Below are positions 45,768-55,192 of a stretch of 64,000 bases of DNA, one piece after another. The DNA is taken from assembly GCF_003326475.1 (NCBI RefSeq), contig NZ_JPWA01000002.1:62001-126000 (forward strand), given 5' to 3'. A model generated the notes under the pieces. The model saw nothing but the letters and a program-made list of their open reading frames with translations. It was not told the origin of the DNA and made no database searches. Both the position numbers and the translations under genes were made by a program. This stretch comes from Thalassospira xianhensis MCCC 1A02616. Its GTDB lineage: Bacteria; Pseudomonadota; Alphaproteobacteria; Rhodospirillales; Thalassospiraceae. Positions within the stretch are counted from its first letter, which is position 1; each line of letters begins with the position of its first letter.

Positions 45768-47147
45768 ATGAGGATGGGCAAGAGTTTTCCTTTTAATACT
45801 GAGATGATAAGTGAATGGATTTGGAAAATCGAAAAAGATCTACGTTTGTTGGAAAAAGAAGACGATGGAGTATATTATTGGAGATTAATTAGGTTTCCTT
45901 TATGGCTTGCTTTACATGAAAAATCAGGACTTATGAGTGAATTGCATCCAAGACGAAGCTTAACAAATCGGTTCCAAATTCTTCTCCGTCTTCCCAAAGC
46001 AATAACAAAGTATAATCCGTTTTTTGTGCGTCGTCAGATCAAAAGCATCATTCTCCCACATAGTAGACTGATTGATGGTGTTGAGATTCATTCTTATCCT
46101 GTAATGAAAAATCTAAAGTCACGCGAATATTTATTGCTTTATCAAGGATGGTATGGAGAGCAATTGGCCGAATCTAAAAATCTAATTTTTCCTTTGATTC
46201 TTGACGCCATCAAAAGAAGAAGCCTCCATCAAAGGATTAGGTTAAATAGCGATACGCAATCTTTGATGGCAGAAGCAGAAATCGCACTACTTGAAACTTT
46301 CGGTTTTCGAGTCGATCTTTGCAAATTAGCGATAAATCATATTGGGATTTTCCAACGGAGTAGGAGAATCTATCATCGTTTGTTCCGTTGTTTACAGGCG
46401 CAGGAACTTTATGTGGTTGTTGGTTACACCACTGCCCACATGGCAGCTATAGATGCCGCCCACGCTTGCGGCATGCGCACGGCTGAAATTCAGCATGGCT
46501 CCTATACCGTATATCAACCCGCATACGGATTTCCTAATTACCTCAAAGACGTACCGTATAGTCCTAAATATTTTCTTTCTTTGGGAGATTTTTGGGTTAG
46601 GTCGGCATCCTTACCGCGTAACACTAAACCAAAAGTTATTGGCGCAGATGTTCTACATCGTTACATTCAAAACTATCTTAATAAGACTAAAATACCAAAA
46701 AGCATTCTGTTTATTTCTCAGGGGACCGTAGCTCTAAAGCTGTGCCAAATTGCCATCGAATGCGCAAAAATGGTACCTTGTTATAGCATTACCTATCGAT
46801 TGCATCCAAGAGAGGCATTGGAAAAGTACAAATCTTTATTTCCGGCGGACACATTGCCGGAGAATTTTCGTTTTTCCTGTGACGAGGTATCCACTTTAGC
46901 TATGCTCTCGGAAGCGGAAATTGTTGCCGGGGTTTATTCTACTTCGCTGTATGAAGGAATGTTACTGGGGTGTCGGACTTTGTTGCTGAATTTGCCGGGA
47001 ATAGAGCATATGAAGGCAGTTTTGGAACGGGGGGATGCATTGATGGTAGATGACGCTGAAAGCTTTTGCGCTCATTTAAAAAATGCGCCCAAATGCCAAA
47101 GTCCCTACGACTATTATGCAGTACCTAAAGAAATTTCTTGGGATTAA
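45768..47147 (+). CDS. Unclassified GT-B-like surface-glycan protein (HPRE motif)
   Basis: 459 residues; I do not recognise a named family. Features that suggest a GT-B glycosyltransferase related to polysialyl- or glycerophosphate-transferase folds are AEIQHGSYTV near residue 245, YRLHPRE with His at 346, SILFISQGTVALKLC at the start of the second Rossmann-like half, and EAEIVAGVYSTSLYEGMLLG. No signal peptide. ATG 45768 or 45774 both possible. Its stop overlaps the tail of neuA by four bases (convergent). A candidate transferase for a nonulosonic acid, by context only. Confidence 0.6.
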   Translation: MRMGKSFPFNTEMISEWIWKIEKDLRLLEKEDDGVYYWRLIRFPLWLALHEKSGLMSELHPRRSLTNRFQILLRLPKAITKYNPFFVRRQIKSIILPHSRLIDGVEIHSYPVMKNLKSREYLLLYQGWYGEQLAESKNLIFPLILDAIKRRSLHQRIRLNSDTQSLMAEAEIALLETFGFRVDLCKLAINHIGIFQRSRRIYHRLFRCLQAQELYVVVGYTTAHMAAIDAAHACGMRTAEIQHGSYTVYQPAYGFPNYLKDVPYSPKYFLSLGDFWVRSASLPRNTKPKVIGADVLHRYIQNYLNKTKIPKSILFISQGTVALKLCQIAIECAKMVPCYSITYRLHPREALEKYKSLFPADTLPENFRFSCDEVSTLAMLSEAEIVAGVYSTSLYEGMLLGCRTLLLNLPGIEHMKAVLERGDALMVDDAESFCAHLKNAPKCQSPYDYYAVPKEISWD

Positions 47148-47872
47148 TTCTCCTCTTTTAGTGCTCTTTCCTGCATGAGCAAAGTGACGAGAGTAAAGTC
47201 AAGTTCTTCGTCTATATCAACAGATCGGTTTCTTGGCATTACGTAAAGCTGGGTATCCAGATAGAAGAGCTTTGGGTCCTCAAGCAGCACGTCGCGTTTC
47301 CAGCCATAAATTGAACCGTTCATGTCAAAACAGTCTGGGCTGTCTTGACGGCGAAGCACATCGATATTAGGGGTTTTACTCAGAAACACTTTGCCGTCTT
47401 TTGAGCGCTCAACAAGATTAAAGTAGGGGGAGCGATGTGCTACTGTACCAGTTATGACATTGCTCGCACCTGTTTCAAGTAGAATATCGACACAGGCTAA
47501 AATATCCTTTGGTACCCGTAAAGGGGATGTCGCATCGAGGTCGAAATGATAATCGACTTTTGCCCCCAACTCGGCTTCTGCCGTTTCAAGTGCGTGTACG
47601 ATGGCCGGAATTTTGCCTGCAGTATCAGAAGCAAGTTCACTGGGGCGTTTAATGATAATATCAGCTCCATATGCGCGGGCATTATCAAGGATTACGTCAC
47701 TATCGCTGCTAACAGCAACCGCAGTGAAAATTCCAGCTTTTTTTGCTTGCTCGATAGAATATGCGATAAGTGGGCGGTCAATGAGTGTACGGATATTTTT
47801 CCCCGGCACTCCCTTAGAGCCTCCGCGAGCACATATGGTACATAAAAACGTATGTTTGTCGAGCTGGCTCAT
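47144..47872 (-). CDS. neuA: Acylneuraminate cytidylyltransferase (NeuA/LegF-like)
   Basis: 242 residues. CTP-binding motif LCTICARGGSKGVPGKNIR at the start, DSDVILDNARAYGADII, and HFDLDATSPLRVPKDI near residue 105 identify a CMP-sugar synthetase. It activates a nonulosonic acid (sialic, legionaminic or pseudaminic type) to its CMP form. Substrate preference cannot be read directly; neighbours favour a legionaminic-type acid (hence LegF/PtmB). It is the only minus-strand gene in the local block, convergent with the GT-B-like gene, so it has its own promoter upstream. Confidence 0.93.
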   Translation of the reverse strand: MSQLDKHTFLCTICARGGSKGVPGKNIRTLIDRPLIAYSIEQAKKAGIFTAVAVSSDSDVILDNARAYGADIIIKRPSELASDTAGKIPAIVHALETAEAELGAKVDYHFDLDATSPLRVPKDILACVDILLETGASNVITGTVAHRSPYFNLVERSKDGKVFLSKTPNIDVLRRQDSPDCFDMNGSIYGWKRDVLLEDPKLFYLDTQLYVMPRNRSVDIDEELDFTLVTLLMQERALKEEN

Positions 47873-48141
47873 GATGTTAATTTATCTTTGAATGGTTCTT
47901 CTTCTGGTTCGAAGCGAAGGTCAGGTCGATATGATTATATACAAAGATAGAGAAAAATTTTCCTGAAGACAATGAGTTCCTGAAGCAAGTACAGAAAACC
48001 ATTGCTTTTTAGATGCAGTGCCCCTACGACAGGAAAGCCGCTTGAGGCAGCAGGATAGCAAGGTGTTTGCGCGTTCTTAATTTTCCAGCCCGCAAGCTGC
48101 GACAGTATAAAATACGATGGCAGAGAACGGACCGGACGAAT

Positions 48142-49155
48142 ATGCAATTGGAAAACAAAAAAATTTTGGTAACCGGCGCTGATGGCTTCATAGGTTCTCA
48201 CTTGACCGAGCATCTGGTGCGAAGCGGATATGACGTCCGTGCCTTCTGTCTTTACAACTCCTTTGGTTCGCTAGGCTGGCTCGATACCCTGGATAAGGAC
48301 CTGAAAAACGGCTTCGAGCCATTTTTGGGGGATATTCGAGATCCTCATGGTGTGCGTGCCGCTATGCTCGGGTGTGATGTGGTGCTGCACCTAGCAGCGT
48401 TGATTGCGATACCCTACTCCTATCACAGTCCTGCTACCTATGTGGACACGAACATCGTCGGCACGTTGAATGTGCTGCAGGCAGGGCGCGATCTCGAAGT
48501 GTCTCGTATTGTTCATACTTCAACCAGCGAAACTTATGGCACAGCCCAATTCGTGCCGATTTCCGAAAATCATCCGCTCGTGGGGCAATCTCCCTACTCT
48601 GCTTCGAAAATTGGTGCGGATCAAATGGCTTTGTCATTCCATAAGTCATTTGATACTCCGGTGACTGTATTGCGCCCGTTTAATACTTATGGCCCCCGTC
48701 AATCGGCGCGTGCCGTTATTCCCACGATTATATCTCAAATTGCAGCAGGGGAGCGCAGTATTAGATTGGGTAGCATCTTGCCCACGCGTGACTTCACATT
48801 CGTTACTGACACAGTAAGTGGCTTTGTTGCCATCGCTGGCTGTGACGCTGCTATAGGTGAGGTAGTGAATATTGGCAGTAATTTTGAAATCTCCATCGGC
48901 GATACAGTAGATGTGATTGCAAAAGTCATGGAGGCCGAAGTTGAAATTATAGCCGATGAGCAACGCATACGTCCTGAAAAGAGCGAAGTGGAACGCCTTT
49001 GGGCAGATGCCAGCAAAGCGCAAAATCTATTCGGCTGGGCTCCACAATATGGAGGGTCGATCAAGGAGTTTCAGAAAGGAATAGAGAAAACTGTTGAGTG
49101 GTTTGCGCAACCGGCCAACCGTGCATTGTACAAACACAATCAATATATCATTTGA
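48142..49155 (+). CDS. legB: NAD-dependent 4,6-dehydratase LegB
   Basis: 337 residues, extended short-chain dehydrogenase. The family pattern is clear: KKILVTGADGFIGSHLTEHL, LYNSFGSLGWLDTL, LAALIAIPYSYHSP, the catalytic TSTSETYG and YSASKIGADQMALSF, and RPFNTYGPRQSARAVIPTII. These are hallmarks of LegB, which turns GDP-GlcNAc into its 4-keto-6-deoxy derivative in legionaminic acid synthesis. ATG 48142 has GGACGAAT upstream; the open frame extends back to 48067. The gene usually just after it, legC, is missing here. Confidence 0.95.
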   Translation: MQLENKKILVTGADGFIGSHLTEHLVRSGYDVRAFCLYNSFGSLGWLDTLDKDLKNGFEPFLGDIRDPHGVRAAMLGCDVVLHLAALIAIPYSYHSPATYVDTNIVGTLNVLQAGRDLEVSRIVHTSTSETYGTAQFVPISENHPLVGQSPYSASKIGADQMALSFHKSFDTPVTVLRPFNTYGPRQSARAVIPTIISQIAAGERSIRLGSILPTRDFTFVTDTVSGFVAIAGCDAAIGEVVNIGSNFEISIGDTVDVIAKVMEAEVEIIADEQRIRPEKSEVERLWADASKAQNLFGWAPQYGGSIKEFQKGIEKTVEWFAQPANRALYKHNQYII

Positions 49156-49588
49156 TATTCATTCAATAAAGGTACTCGTCATGATTGCCGCGGTGAGTGA
49201 TAAAATTTGACTCGTGTGTTTCGTCTAAAAATCGCAGAACCGTTTTTCGTTGAAAAATTTTTGTCCTTTGACAATGAAGAGAACTTCTTTACCAAATTTT
49301 TTAGAGAATTGATGTTCTGAAAGGGAGCTAATTGCTGTTGAAAAGAAACCTTCCTCTCATCCACAAACGAAATGAAGGTTGGAGATCGATGTTACAATGA
49401 AGTGTCAGGCAGTCGCACTAGTTTGGAAATAGCTGCTAGCATTTTAGATCGAATGACAAATCTGCCTCGCTTTCTCCTAGGCGAAACTTTCTTGAGCTGC
49501 TTACAGATATTGAGCCGTTTTGTGGTGAGTTCTCCGGACAATATTAATCTGTCCTTTCAAAGCTGCGTAATGAACTGTGGATAGGTGT
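49156..49588 (+). other. 433-bp gap where legC would be expected
   Basis: The stretch between legB and the ptmE-like gene has no recognisable coding sequence. An open frame at 49372-49584 (70 codons, starts MKVGDRCYNEVSG) has a GGAG-like AAGGTTGGAG before a later codon but no recognisable content. I looked for aminotransferase motifs in all frames and saw none. It may be a deletion scar. Confidence 0.5.
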
Positions 49589-50653
49589 ATGTATCAGAAC
49601 ATAAATAAAGCGATGATTTCCCCTCAGACCTCGTTGGGAGACGTACTTAAAGCACTGGATGCTGTGCCTGAATTCCATGTGATAGTTGTCGTTGACGAGA
49701 ACCGGAGGCTCATTGGCACGATTACCGATGGTGATATCCGTCGGGCTTTGCTCGCTGGGAAATCAATGAATGAACTGGCTGGGAACATTGCTCACAAGAA
49801 CGCTCTCATTCTGCCACCCAACTCGACAGCAGCTCAGCAACGCCATGCCATGCAGCAGCGTGTAGTGCGTCAGGTCATCATTGTCGATGATCAAAATCAC
49901 GTCCTTGATATTATCACCATGGATAGTTTGTCTTCTTCAAAGCCCGTCTCAAACAAGGTCTTCCTGATGGCGGGAGGATTGGGTACGCGCCTACGTCCGC
50001 TCACTGAGACTATTCCAAAGCCAATGTTGCATGTAGGAGGGAAACCTATTCTACAGACTACTATAGAAAAGTTTGTCGATGAAGGGTTCGAGGATTTTTA
50101 TATTGCTGTGAACTATTTGCCTGAAATTATAAAAAGCCATTTTGGTAATGGAGAACGCTTTAATTGCAACATTACGTATATTCAGGAAACTAAGCGTATG
50201 GGAACTTGTGGTGCGCTAAGCCTGATACAAGAAGCTGTACAGGAACCGATTGTTGTTATGAACGGTGACCTGCTTACTCATATGAGGATTCGCAATATTA
50301 TTGATTTTCACAACAATCACAGTGCCTGTGCGACTATGGCTGTAAGGGAATATCATTTTCAGGTTCCCTTTGGGGTGGTGGAAATCGATGACTGTAATAT
50401 CAAGAGTATTTCGGAAAAGCCAGAGCAGAGTTTCCATGTGAATGCAGGGATATATGTCGTCAGCCCTGAGGTGCTGCGCTATATACCAAGCGATACCTTC
50501 TACGACATGACCACCTTATTTGAAGATTTAAAAGAAACCAATCTTAGAACTGTAGCATTTCCGTTACATGAATACTGGATTGATATCGGCTGTAAAGAGC
50601 AGCTTGAAAAAGCAAATGATGAATATCTGCCTACCCAGATTTTAGGGCAATGA
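49589..50653 (+). CDS. CBS-domain sugar-1-phosphate guanylyltransferase (PtmE-like)
   Basis: About 354 residues. Residues ~1-115 are a CBS pair (VVVDENRRLIGTITDGDIRR; IVDDQNHVLDIITMD). The rest is a nucleotidyltransferase with VFLMAGGLGTRLRPLTETIPKPMLHVGGKPI and MNGDLLTHM. In Campylobacter PtmE makes GDP-glucosamine for legionaminic acid, and the same CBS-plus-transferase order is seen here. GTG 49577 is an alternative start. Follows legB on the same strand and runs into the flippase gene (one base between stop and TTG). Confidence 0.92.
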   Translation: MYQNINKAMISPQTSLGDVLKALDAVPEFHVIVVVDENRRLIGTITDGDIRRALLAGKSMNELAGNIAHKNALILPPNSTAAQQRHAMQQRVVRQVIIVDDQNHVLDIITMDSLSSSKPVSNKVFLMAGGLGTRLRPLTETIPKPMLHVGGKPILQTTIEKFVDEGFEDFYIAVNYLPEIIKSHFGNGERFNCNITYIQETKRMGTCGALSLIQEAVQEPIVVMNGDLLTHMRIRNIIDFHNNHSACATMAVREYHFQVPFGVVEIDDCNIKSISEKPEQSFHVNAGIYVVSPEVLRYIPSDTFYDMTTLFEDLKETNLRTVAFPLHEYWIDIGCKEQLEKANDEYLPTQILGQ

Positions 50654-50654
50654 A

Positions 50655-52457
50655 TTGAAAGACATCATTAAAATTATCTGGAGATTGCTTTCGTTACGTG
50701 AGCGCATCGTATCGGGATTTCTTGTCGTTGGTGTGTTGATTGCAGCTTTACTAGATGCAGCAGGTGTTGCTTCTATCGTACCTTTCCTGACATTACTGAG
50801 TGACCCCTCTGCTATCGAAAAACACGAAACATTGATGCGAGTTTATGAGTATAGTGGATATGATACCCCACATGAATTTTTATTTCTTCTAGGTTGGGGG
50901 ACTCTTGCACTCGTTGTCACCTCGTCTATCTTGCAAGCGGTATCGCAATATACACAAATCCATTTCGGAGAGATGCGCCGTGTAAGCTTGAGCGGTCGTT
51001 TGTTGAAGAAATATTTGTCGCAATCCTACGGTTTTTTCCTTTCGCAACATTCAAGTAATATAACACGATATCTTCTCTCCGAAGTAAATGTTGTGACTGG
51101 TCGCTGTATTGTTCCTTTGATTTTGCTGGTAGCCAATAGTATACATGCTGTTATACTGGTTGCCTTGATCTTTTGGCTTGAGCCCTTGATTGCCTTGGGG
51201 GCTACCTTGTTTATTGGTGGTAGTTTCTTAGTGATTTTCTTGTTTATGCGTAACCGCATTACTGAACTTGGAACCAAGAGGATGGAGGCTAGCCGCAGGT
51301 GCTTCATGATTGCATCAGATGCAATCAACGGTATTAAAGATGTGAAATTGTATAATTTGGAAAGTGCCTTCATACATCGATTTGATCGTGGAATTACTGA
51401 GTTCTCAAACTACAACGCTTCCAATGAAGTTGCTTCTATTTTTCCACGCTTCAGTATCCAGATATTGGTATTCAGCGGTATGATGGTCGCCTTGATGTTT
51501 TTGCTCAAAGATAACCGCGATCTGTCACATTCTTTACCAACTATGGGGTTGCTGGTTTTTGCTGGAACGCGTTTGTTGCCAAAGTTTCAGACTATTTATC
51601 AATGTATTGTGCGTATCCGCTTTGGTAGTCCGGCTTTGCGTAAGCTTGAAGAACATTTGACGATGTCGGAGAATGATTGGACAAAAGAGAAAATTGAACC
51701 TCTGTTTCCGAGTAAGGAAATTACCCTAAGTGGTGTCTCTTTTTTTTATCCGGAAAGTGACAAGCCTGCGGTGCATAATCTTGACTTGATTATCCCAGTT
51801 CATCACACCGTGGGTTTGATCGGTCCTAGTGGTGCGGGAAAAACGACCGTTATAGACCTGCTCCTTTCTTTGTATCCGCCTTCTTCCGGGCATTTAAAGG
51901 TGGACGGAGAAGTCATAAACGCTGTTAATGAGAGGCGGTGGCAGCAAGCATTGGGTTATGTGCCGCAAGATATTTTCTTGCTCGATAGCAGCATTAAAGA
52001 GAATATCGCTTTTGGAGTTCCACTTGATGAAATTGATGAGAGTCTGGTGAAACATGTTGCTCGGCAGGCAAATATCCACGATTTTATCATAGAGCACTTG
52101 CCTGAAGGCTACGACACGAAGGTCGGTGAACGTGGAATACGGCTTTCAGGTGGTCAGAAGCAGCGCATTGGTATCGCGCGTGCGCTATATCGTCAGCCTG
52201 CAGTGTTGGTTTTCGATGAGGCAACCAGTGCAGTGGACAATATCACGGAGCGGGAGATCGTTAAGACTCTTACAGAAATCGGTGAAGAAAAAACCATTAT
52301 AATGATTGCTCATCGCCTTGATACCGTTCGTAATTGCGATTGCATTTATCTGATGGATAAGGGGAAGGTTGTTGCAAGTGGCACATATGATGATCTTGCG
52401 AAGCATGATCCAAGGTTTCGGGAGATGCTGGGAGAGAGCGCCAGTAATATTTTTTAG
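50655..52457 (+). CDS. ABC-type lipid-linked glycan flippase (PglK/MsbA-like, TTG start)
   Basis: 600 residues: six-helix exporter domain (~1-320) fused to an ATPase. Walker A GPSGAGKTTVIDLLL near residue 395, Q-loop LGYVPQDIFLLDSS, signature LSGGQKQRIGIARALY, Walker B VLVFDEATSAVDN. Sequence style is closer to PglK than to drug exporters (SLRERIVSGFLVVGVL; ALLDAAGVASIVPFLTLL). PglK flips Und-PP oligosaccharides across the inner membrane. TTG 50655 has AGGG eight bases upstream. In context it would export the glycan started by the PglC-like enzyme. Confidence 0.9.
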   Translation: MKDIIKIIWRLLSLRERIVSGFLVVGVLIAALLDAAGVASIVPFLTLLSDPSAIEKHETLMRVYEYSGYDTPHEFLFLLGWGTLALVVTSSILQAVSQYTQIHFGEMRRVSLSGRLLKKYLSQSYGFFLSQHSSNITRYLLSEVNVVTGRCIVPLILLVANSIHAVILVALIFWLEPLIALGATLFIGGSFLVIFLFMRNRITELGTKRMEASRRCFMIASDAINGIKDVKLYNLESAFIHRFDRGITEFSNYNASNEVASIFPRFSIQILVFSGMMVALMFLLKDNRDLSHSLPTMGLLVFAGTRLLPKFQTIYQCIVRIRFGSPALRKLEEHLTMSENDWTKEKIEPLFPSKEITLSGVSFFYPESDKPAVHNLDLIIPVHHTVGLIGPSGAGKTTVIDLLLSLYPPSSGHLKVDGEVINAVNERRWQQALGYVPQDIFLLDSSIKENIAFGVPLDEIDESLVKHVARQANIHDFIIEHLPEGYDTKVGERGIRLSGGQKQRIGIARALYRQPAVLVFDEATSAVDNITEREIVKTLTEIGEEKTIIMIAHRLDTVRNCDCIYLMDKGKVVASGTYDDLAKHDPRFREMLGESASNIF

Positions 52458-52652
52458 ATGCTGCCTCTCGCTTCTATAATTAATGGTTATGGAAGCTATA
52501 CAGAGTAACTATTAGTCGTTGGTGTATTGTTTTCAAGTGTTATGATAATTGTATCCAGCCTTTAGGGCGCGTTGTGAAAAAGTGTTCTCTGAAATTTTCC
52601 ACGTTTTTACGCATTTTTAATGCCATAAAACTTATCGCATTTCGGTTGTGAT

Positions 52653-54077
52653 TTATTGCTTTTTTATGATGTATTTTAATCGATTTGCGCTTTGCCCATC
52701 CAGGAGGCCATAATATGATTTTTTCTTGTGAAGGGTCTCTCTTTTATTTTTTATGAAATTCTTATCCTCGTCCAGACATTTTAATAATTCTTGAAATTCC
52801 TGCTTTTGTGATACTTGAATCACATCAGGGTTCTCTTTGAAAAATCCAAATTGGAACCCATAAACATCATAGTCAATGACGGGAAGCTTGAGTGCCAGAG
52901 CCCAAAGTGCTGTAGATGAACCAGCCATAATATACAATTGACTTACAGACATGAGCTCTGCTGTGTCACGTGTCGAGTATTTCATATGGCTCGGTAGGGT
53001 GTCTTTCCTAAAAACTTGGTCCTTGATATTTGATCGTTCTCTGGGGTGTAGACATATTAGAATATTAAATTTTCTGAGATGTGATATTTTATCAAGGAGG
53101 AAAGTAATTATTTCATCATAATTTGAAAACTCGCTTGCTTGCCCTTCTTTCTCTTTAAAGCCGACGAACCTTGGAGGGATGGCTAATAGAATGAAGGGCT
53201 TTTTTTGCTCGAATTTTAGTTCTTTGTATAGATGATGGGTGAGGGTTTCTTTGTTTTCATAAAGCGAATAAAGATAATCGTAATTAGGTTTTCCGATGAT
53301 TTCCATATTGCGATGGGTGATGCCCAACCCCCTATAATGCGTCTCCATGAACTTGCTTTCAACGATCATAACATCGGCTGATGAGGAGTCCTGTACCCAA
53401 GGTTTTGGCGGGGAGGACTTGAGAAATTTTAAAGTCATTACATAGAATAGGGGTCTACGCAGAATATAGCTTCCATCGTAAAGATAGAGCCATTCAGGAA
53501 AATATTTTTGAACGATATACAGCTTGTAACCGGTAATTTTAAGTCTTTCTGCTAGTATACGTGCAGGGGCGATGGGGGAAATGAACGTATATGGTATCAG
53601 GATGCTTTTTATATTCAGTTCGCGGGCGCAACGAATTGCTAGTTCACCGAGGGTGCCTCCATTAACGTTATTGATTAGTAATGCATTAGGTGACTCTTTA
53701 CTCAGAATTTTTTTCAAAAGCGATTTGATTATGAATGGGTGAAAAATGTAGTTAGGTGTGCGGATTTTATCAAAACGCAGTCTGACCAAATTAGAGGCGA
53801 CTATATAGGAAAGCATAGGAATGGTTATTATGCTACTTTTCAATAATATTCCTAGTATATTGATTCTTCGGGCGGTATTCATTTTATGGGAGAGGTCATA
53901 GCACTTGCATCCGAGCGCCTCAGCTTCTTTCTTCAAATAACCATAACCATGTTTCTCCGCAGAAGTTTCGTTGATTATCACGATACGGTAATCATCCACG
54001 AGCAATTTAGCGGTAGTTAGAAAATCGGCGTATTCGCCGGGGCCGCGTACATATAGTGCTAGTGTTTTCTTTTTCAT
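52653..54077 (-). CDS. Unclassified GT-B-like surface-glycan protein (HPRE motif)
   Basis: 474 residues, no named family recognised. It parallels the protein at 45768-47147: a two-half layout, CLHPRERSN with His near residue 344, SQLYIMAGSSTALWALALKLPVIDYD as the likely donor-binding end, and no signal peptide. The start MKKKTLALYVRGPGEYADFLT and the central KFMETHYRGLGI look like capsule-type transferase modules. The gene lies just after neuC (8-bp gap) on the same strand, so a nonulosonate transferase role is suggested by position. Confidence 0.6.
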   Translation of the reverse strand: MKKKTLALYVRGPGEYADFLTTAKLLVDDYRIVIINETSAEKHGYGYLKKEAEALGCKCYDLSHKMNTARRINILGILLKSSIITIPMLSYIVASNLVRLRFDKIRTPNYIFHPFIIKSLLKKILSKESPNALLINNVNGGTLGELAIRCARELNIKSILIPYTFISPIAPARILAERLKITGYKLYIVQKYFPEWLYLYDGSYILRRPLFYVMTLKFLKSSPPKPWVQDSSSADVMIVESKFMETHYRGLGITHRNMEIIGKPNYDYLYSLYENKETLTHHLYKELKFEQKKPFILLAIPPRFVGFKEKEGQASEFSNYDEIITFLLDKISHLRKFNILICLHPRERSNIKDQVFRKDTLPSHMKYSTRDTAELMSVSQLYIMAGSSTALWALALKLPVIDYDVYGFQFGFFKENPDVIQVSQKQEFQELLKCLDEDKNFIKNKRETLHKKKSYYGLLDGQSANRLKYIIKKQ

Positions 54078-54085
54078 CTAATAGT

Positions 54086-55192
54086 CTATTTGTTCAGATA
54101 ATCAAGTATGTGCATGCTCATACGCCTTGCTGCACTTCCATCGCCATAGGGGTTTTCAGCTGTAGATGGGGGGAGCGCTTGTATCTTGCGCACTTGAAAG
54201 AGCATTGCTTCACATTCTATTGGCGTGTTGAAGATATTATTGGTGACAAATCTTCCTGTCTGTCTGTCGCCAATATTGATGACATACTTGGGGAAATATG
54301 CAGCCTCGACAAAACCGCTTGAGGTGTTTCCTAGCATCATGGCGCAGTGTTTCATGCAGCTTAGATAACCAATGGTGCCAAAGTTCTCTACCGCAATGAC
54401 ATGGGCATGCGTCTCTGAAAGGTCACGTATGCCTCGTCGTATCATATCGCCCATAGTATCGGCATTAGGCATGGTCGTAACGATTTGGTAGTCGGTGAGT
54501 TGCTGGAGGCATTGGATAAGTTGTTGTAGATAATGTGAATTGTTTTTTAAGTTCACTGTTTCAGGATGAAATGTTACCAATATAGTAGGTTTTAGTAGGT
54601 CAATATCAAATTTCTGTTTGAACTCCTGTACTGTTAATAGTTCAAGTTTGCTCAGATTGTCGATGCTAAGGGATCCGGTATTGTAGACCCCTGAGTTGCT
54701 CCCGATTATTCCTGCTACTTTGTTTTTATAAACCTCGGCACTGGTGAAGTGAAGCTGTGAAAAAATGCTTAGGCTGTGGCGGAATTTTTCATCAATGGCC
54801 CCCATAGTAGTTTCGCCGCCTGCAATATGTGCTACCGGAAGATTGTAAGGTACCGATGCCAAGACAGCAGCATACATCTCGTAGCGGTCGCCAAGGCATA
54901 TAATCAGATCATAAGTTTGTTGGGCCCAGAAGGACGAAAATATCCTAACTGTGCTACCGATGTTGCGTGAAATGACCGTTGGTTCTCCGCCAAGAATGGG
55001 GGTTTCGACACAAACTGGAGATAGCCCGTCTTTGCGGATGAGTTCGAGAGTATAACCATACTTTTTCGAGAGGTGTGAGCCGAAAGCGATAACATCCAAT
55101 GTGACGTCCGATGACTGACTCAGTTCTTTAATCAGCGGGCAATAAAGGCTATAGTCGGCCCTAGAACTAGTAAGTAATGCAATCCTTTTCAT
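54086..55192 (-). CDS. neuC: Hydrolysing 2-epimerase (NeuC/LegG-like)
   Basis: 368 residues. The family motifs LLTSSRADYSLYCPLIKEL, ICLGDRYEMYAAVLA, HIAGGETTMGAIDEKFRHSLS and HPETVNL are all present, as is the Glu/Asp-rich C-terminal half LGNTSSGFVEAAYF. It opens the nucleotide from a UDP- or GDP-sugar with C2 inversion, giving a mannosamine-type sugar (or its 2,4-diacetamido-6-deoxy form, as LegG). Its ATG overlaps the neuB stop by four bases and GGAGGGGGC lies upstream, so it is translated with neuB. Confidence 0.94.
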   Translation of the reverse strand: MKRIALLTSSRADYSLYCPLIKELSQSSDVTLDVIAFGSHLSKKYGYTLELIRKDGLSPVCVETPILGGEPTVISRNIGSTVRIFSSFWAQQTYDLIICLGDRYEMYAAVLASVPYNLPVAHIAGGETTMGAIDEKFRHSLSIFSQLHFTSAEVYKNKVAGIIGSNSGVYNTGSLSIDNLSKLELLTVQEFKQKFDIDLLKPTILVTFHPETVNLKNNSHYLQQLIQCLQQLTDYQIVTTMPNADTMGDMIRRGIRDLSETHAHVIAVENFGTIGYLSCMKHCAMMLGNTSSGFVEAAYFPKYVINIGDRQTGRFVTNNIFNTPIECEAMLFQVRKIQALPPSTAENPYGDGSAARRMSMHILDYLNK

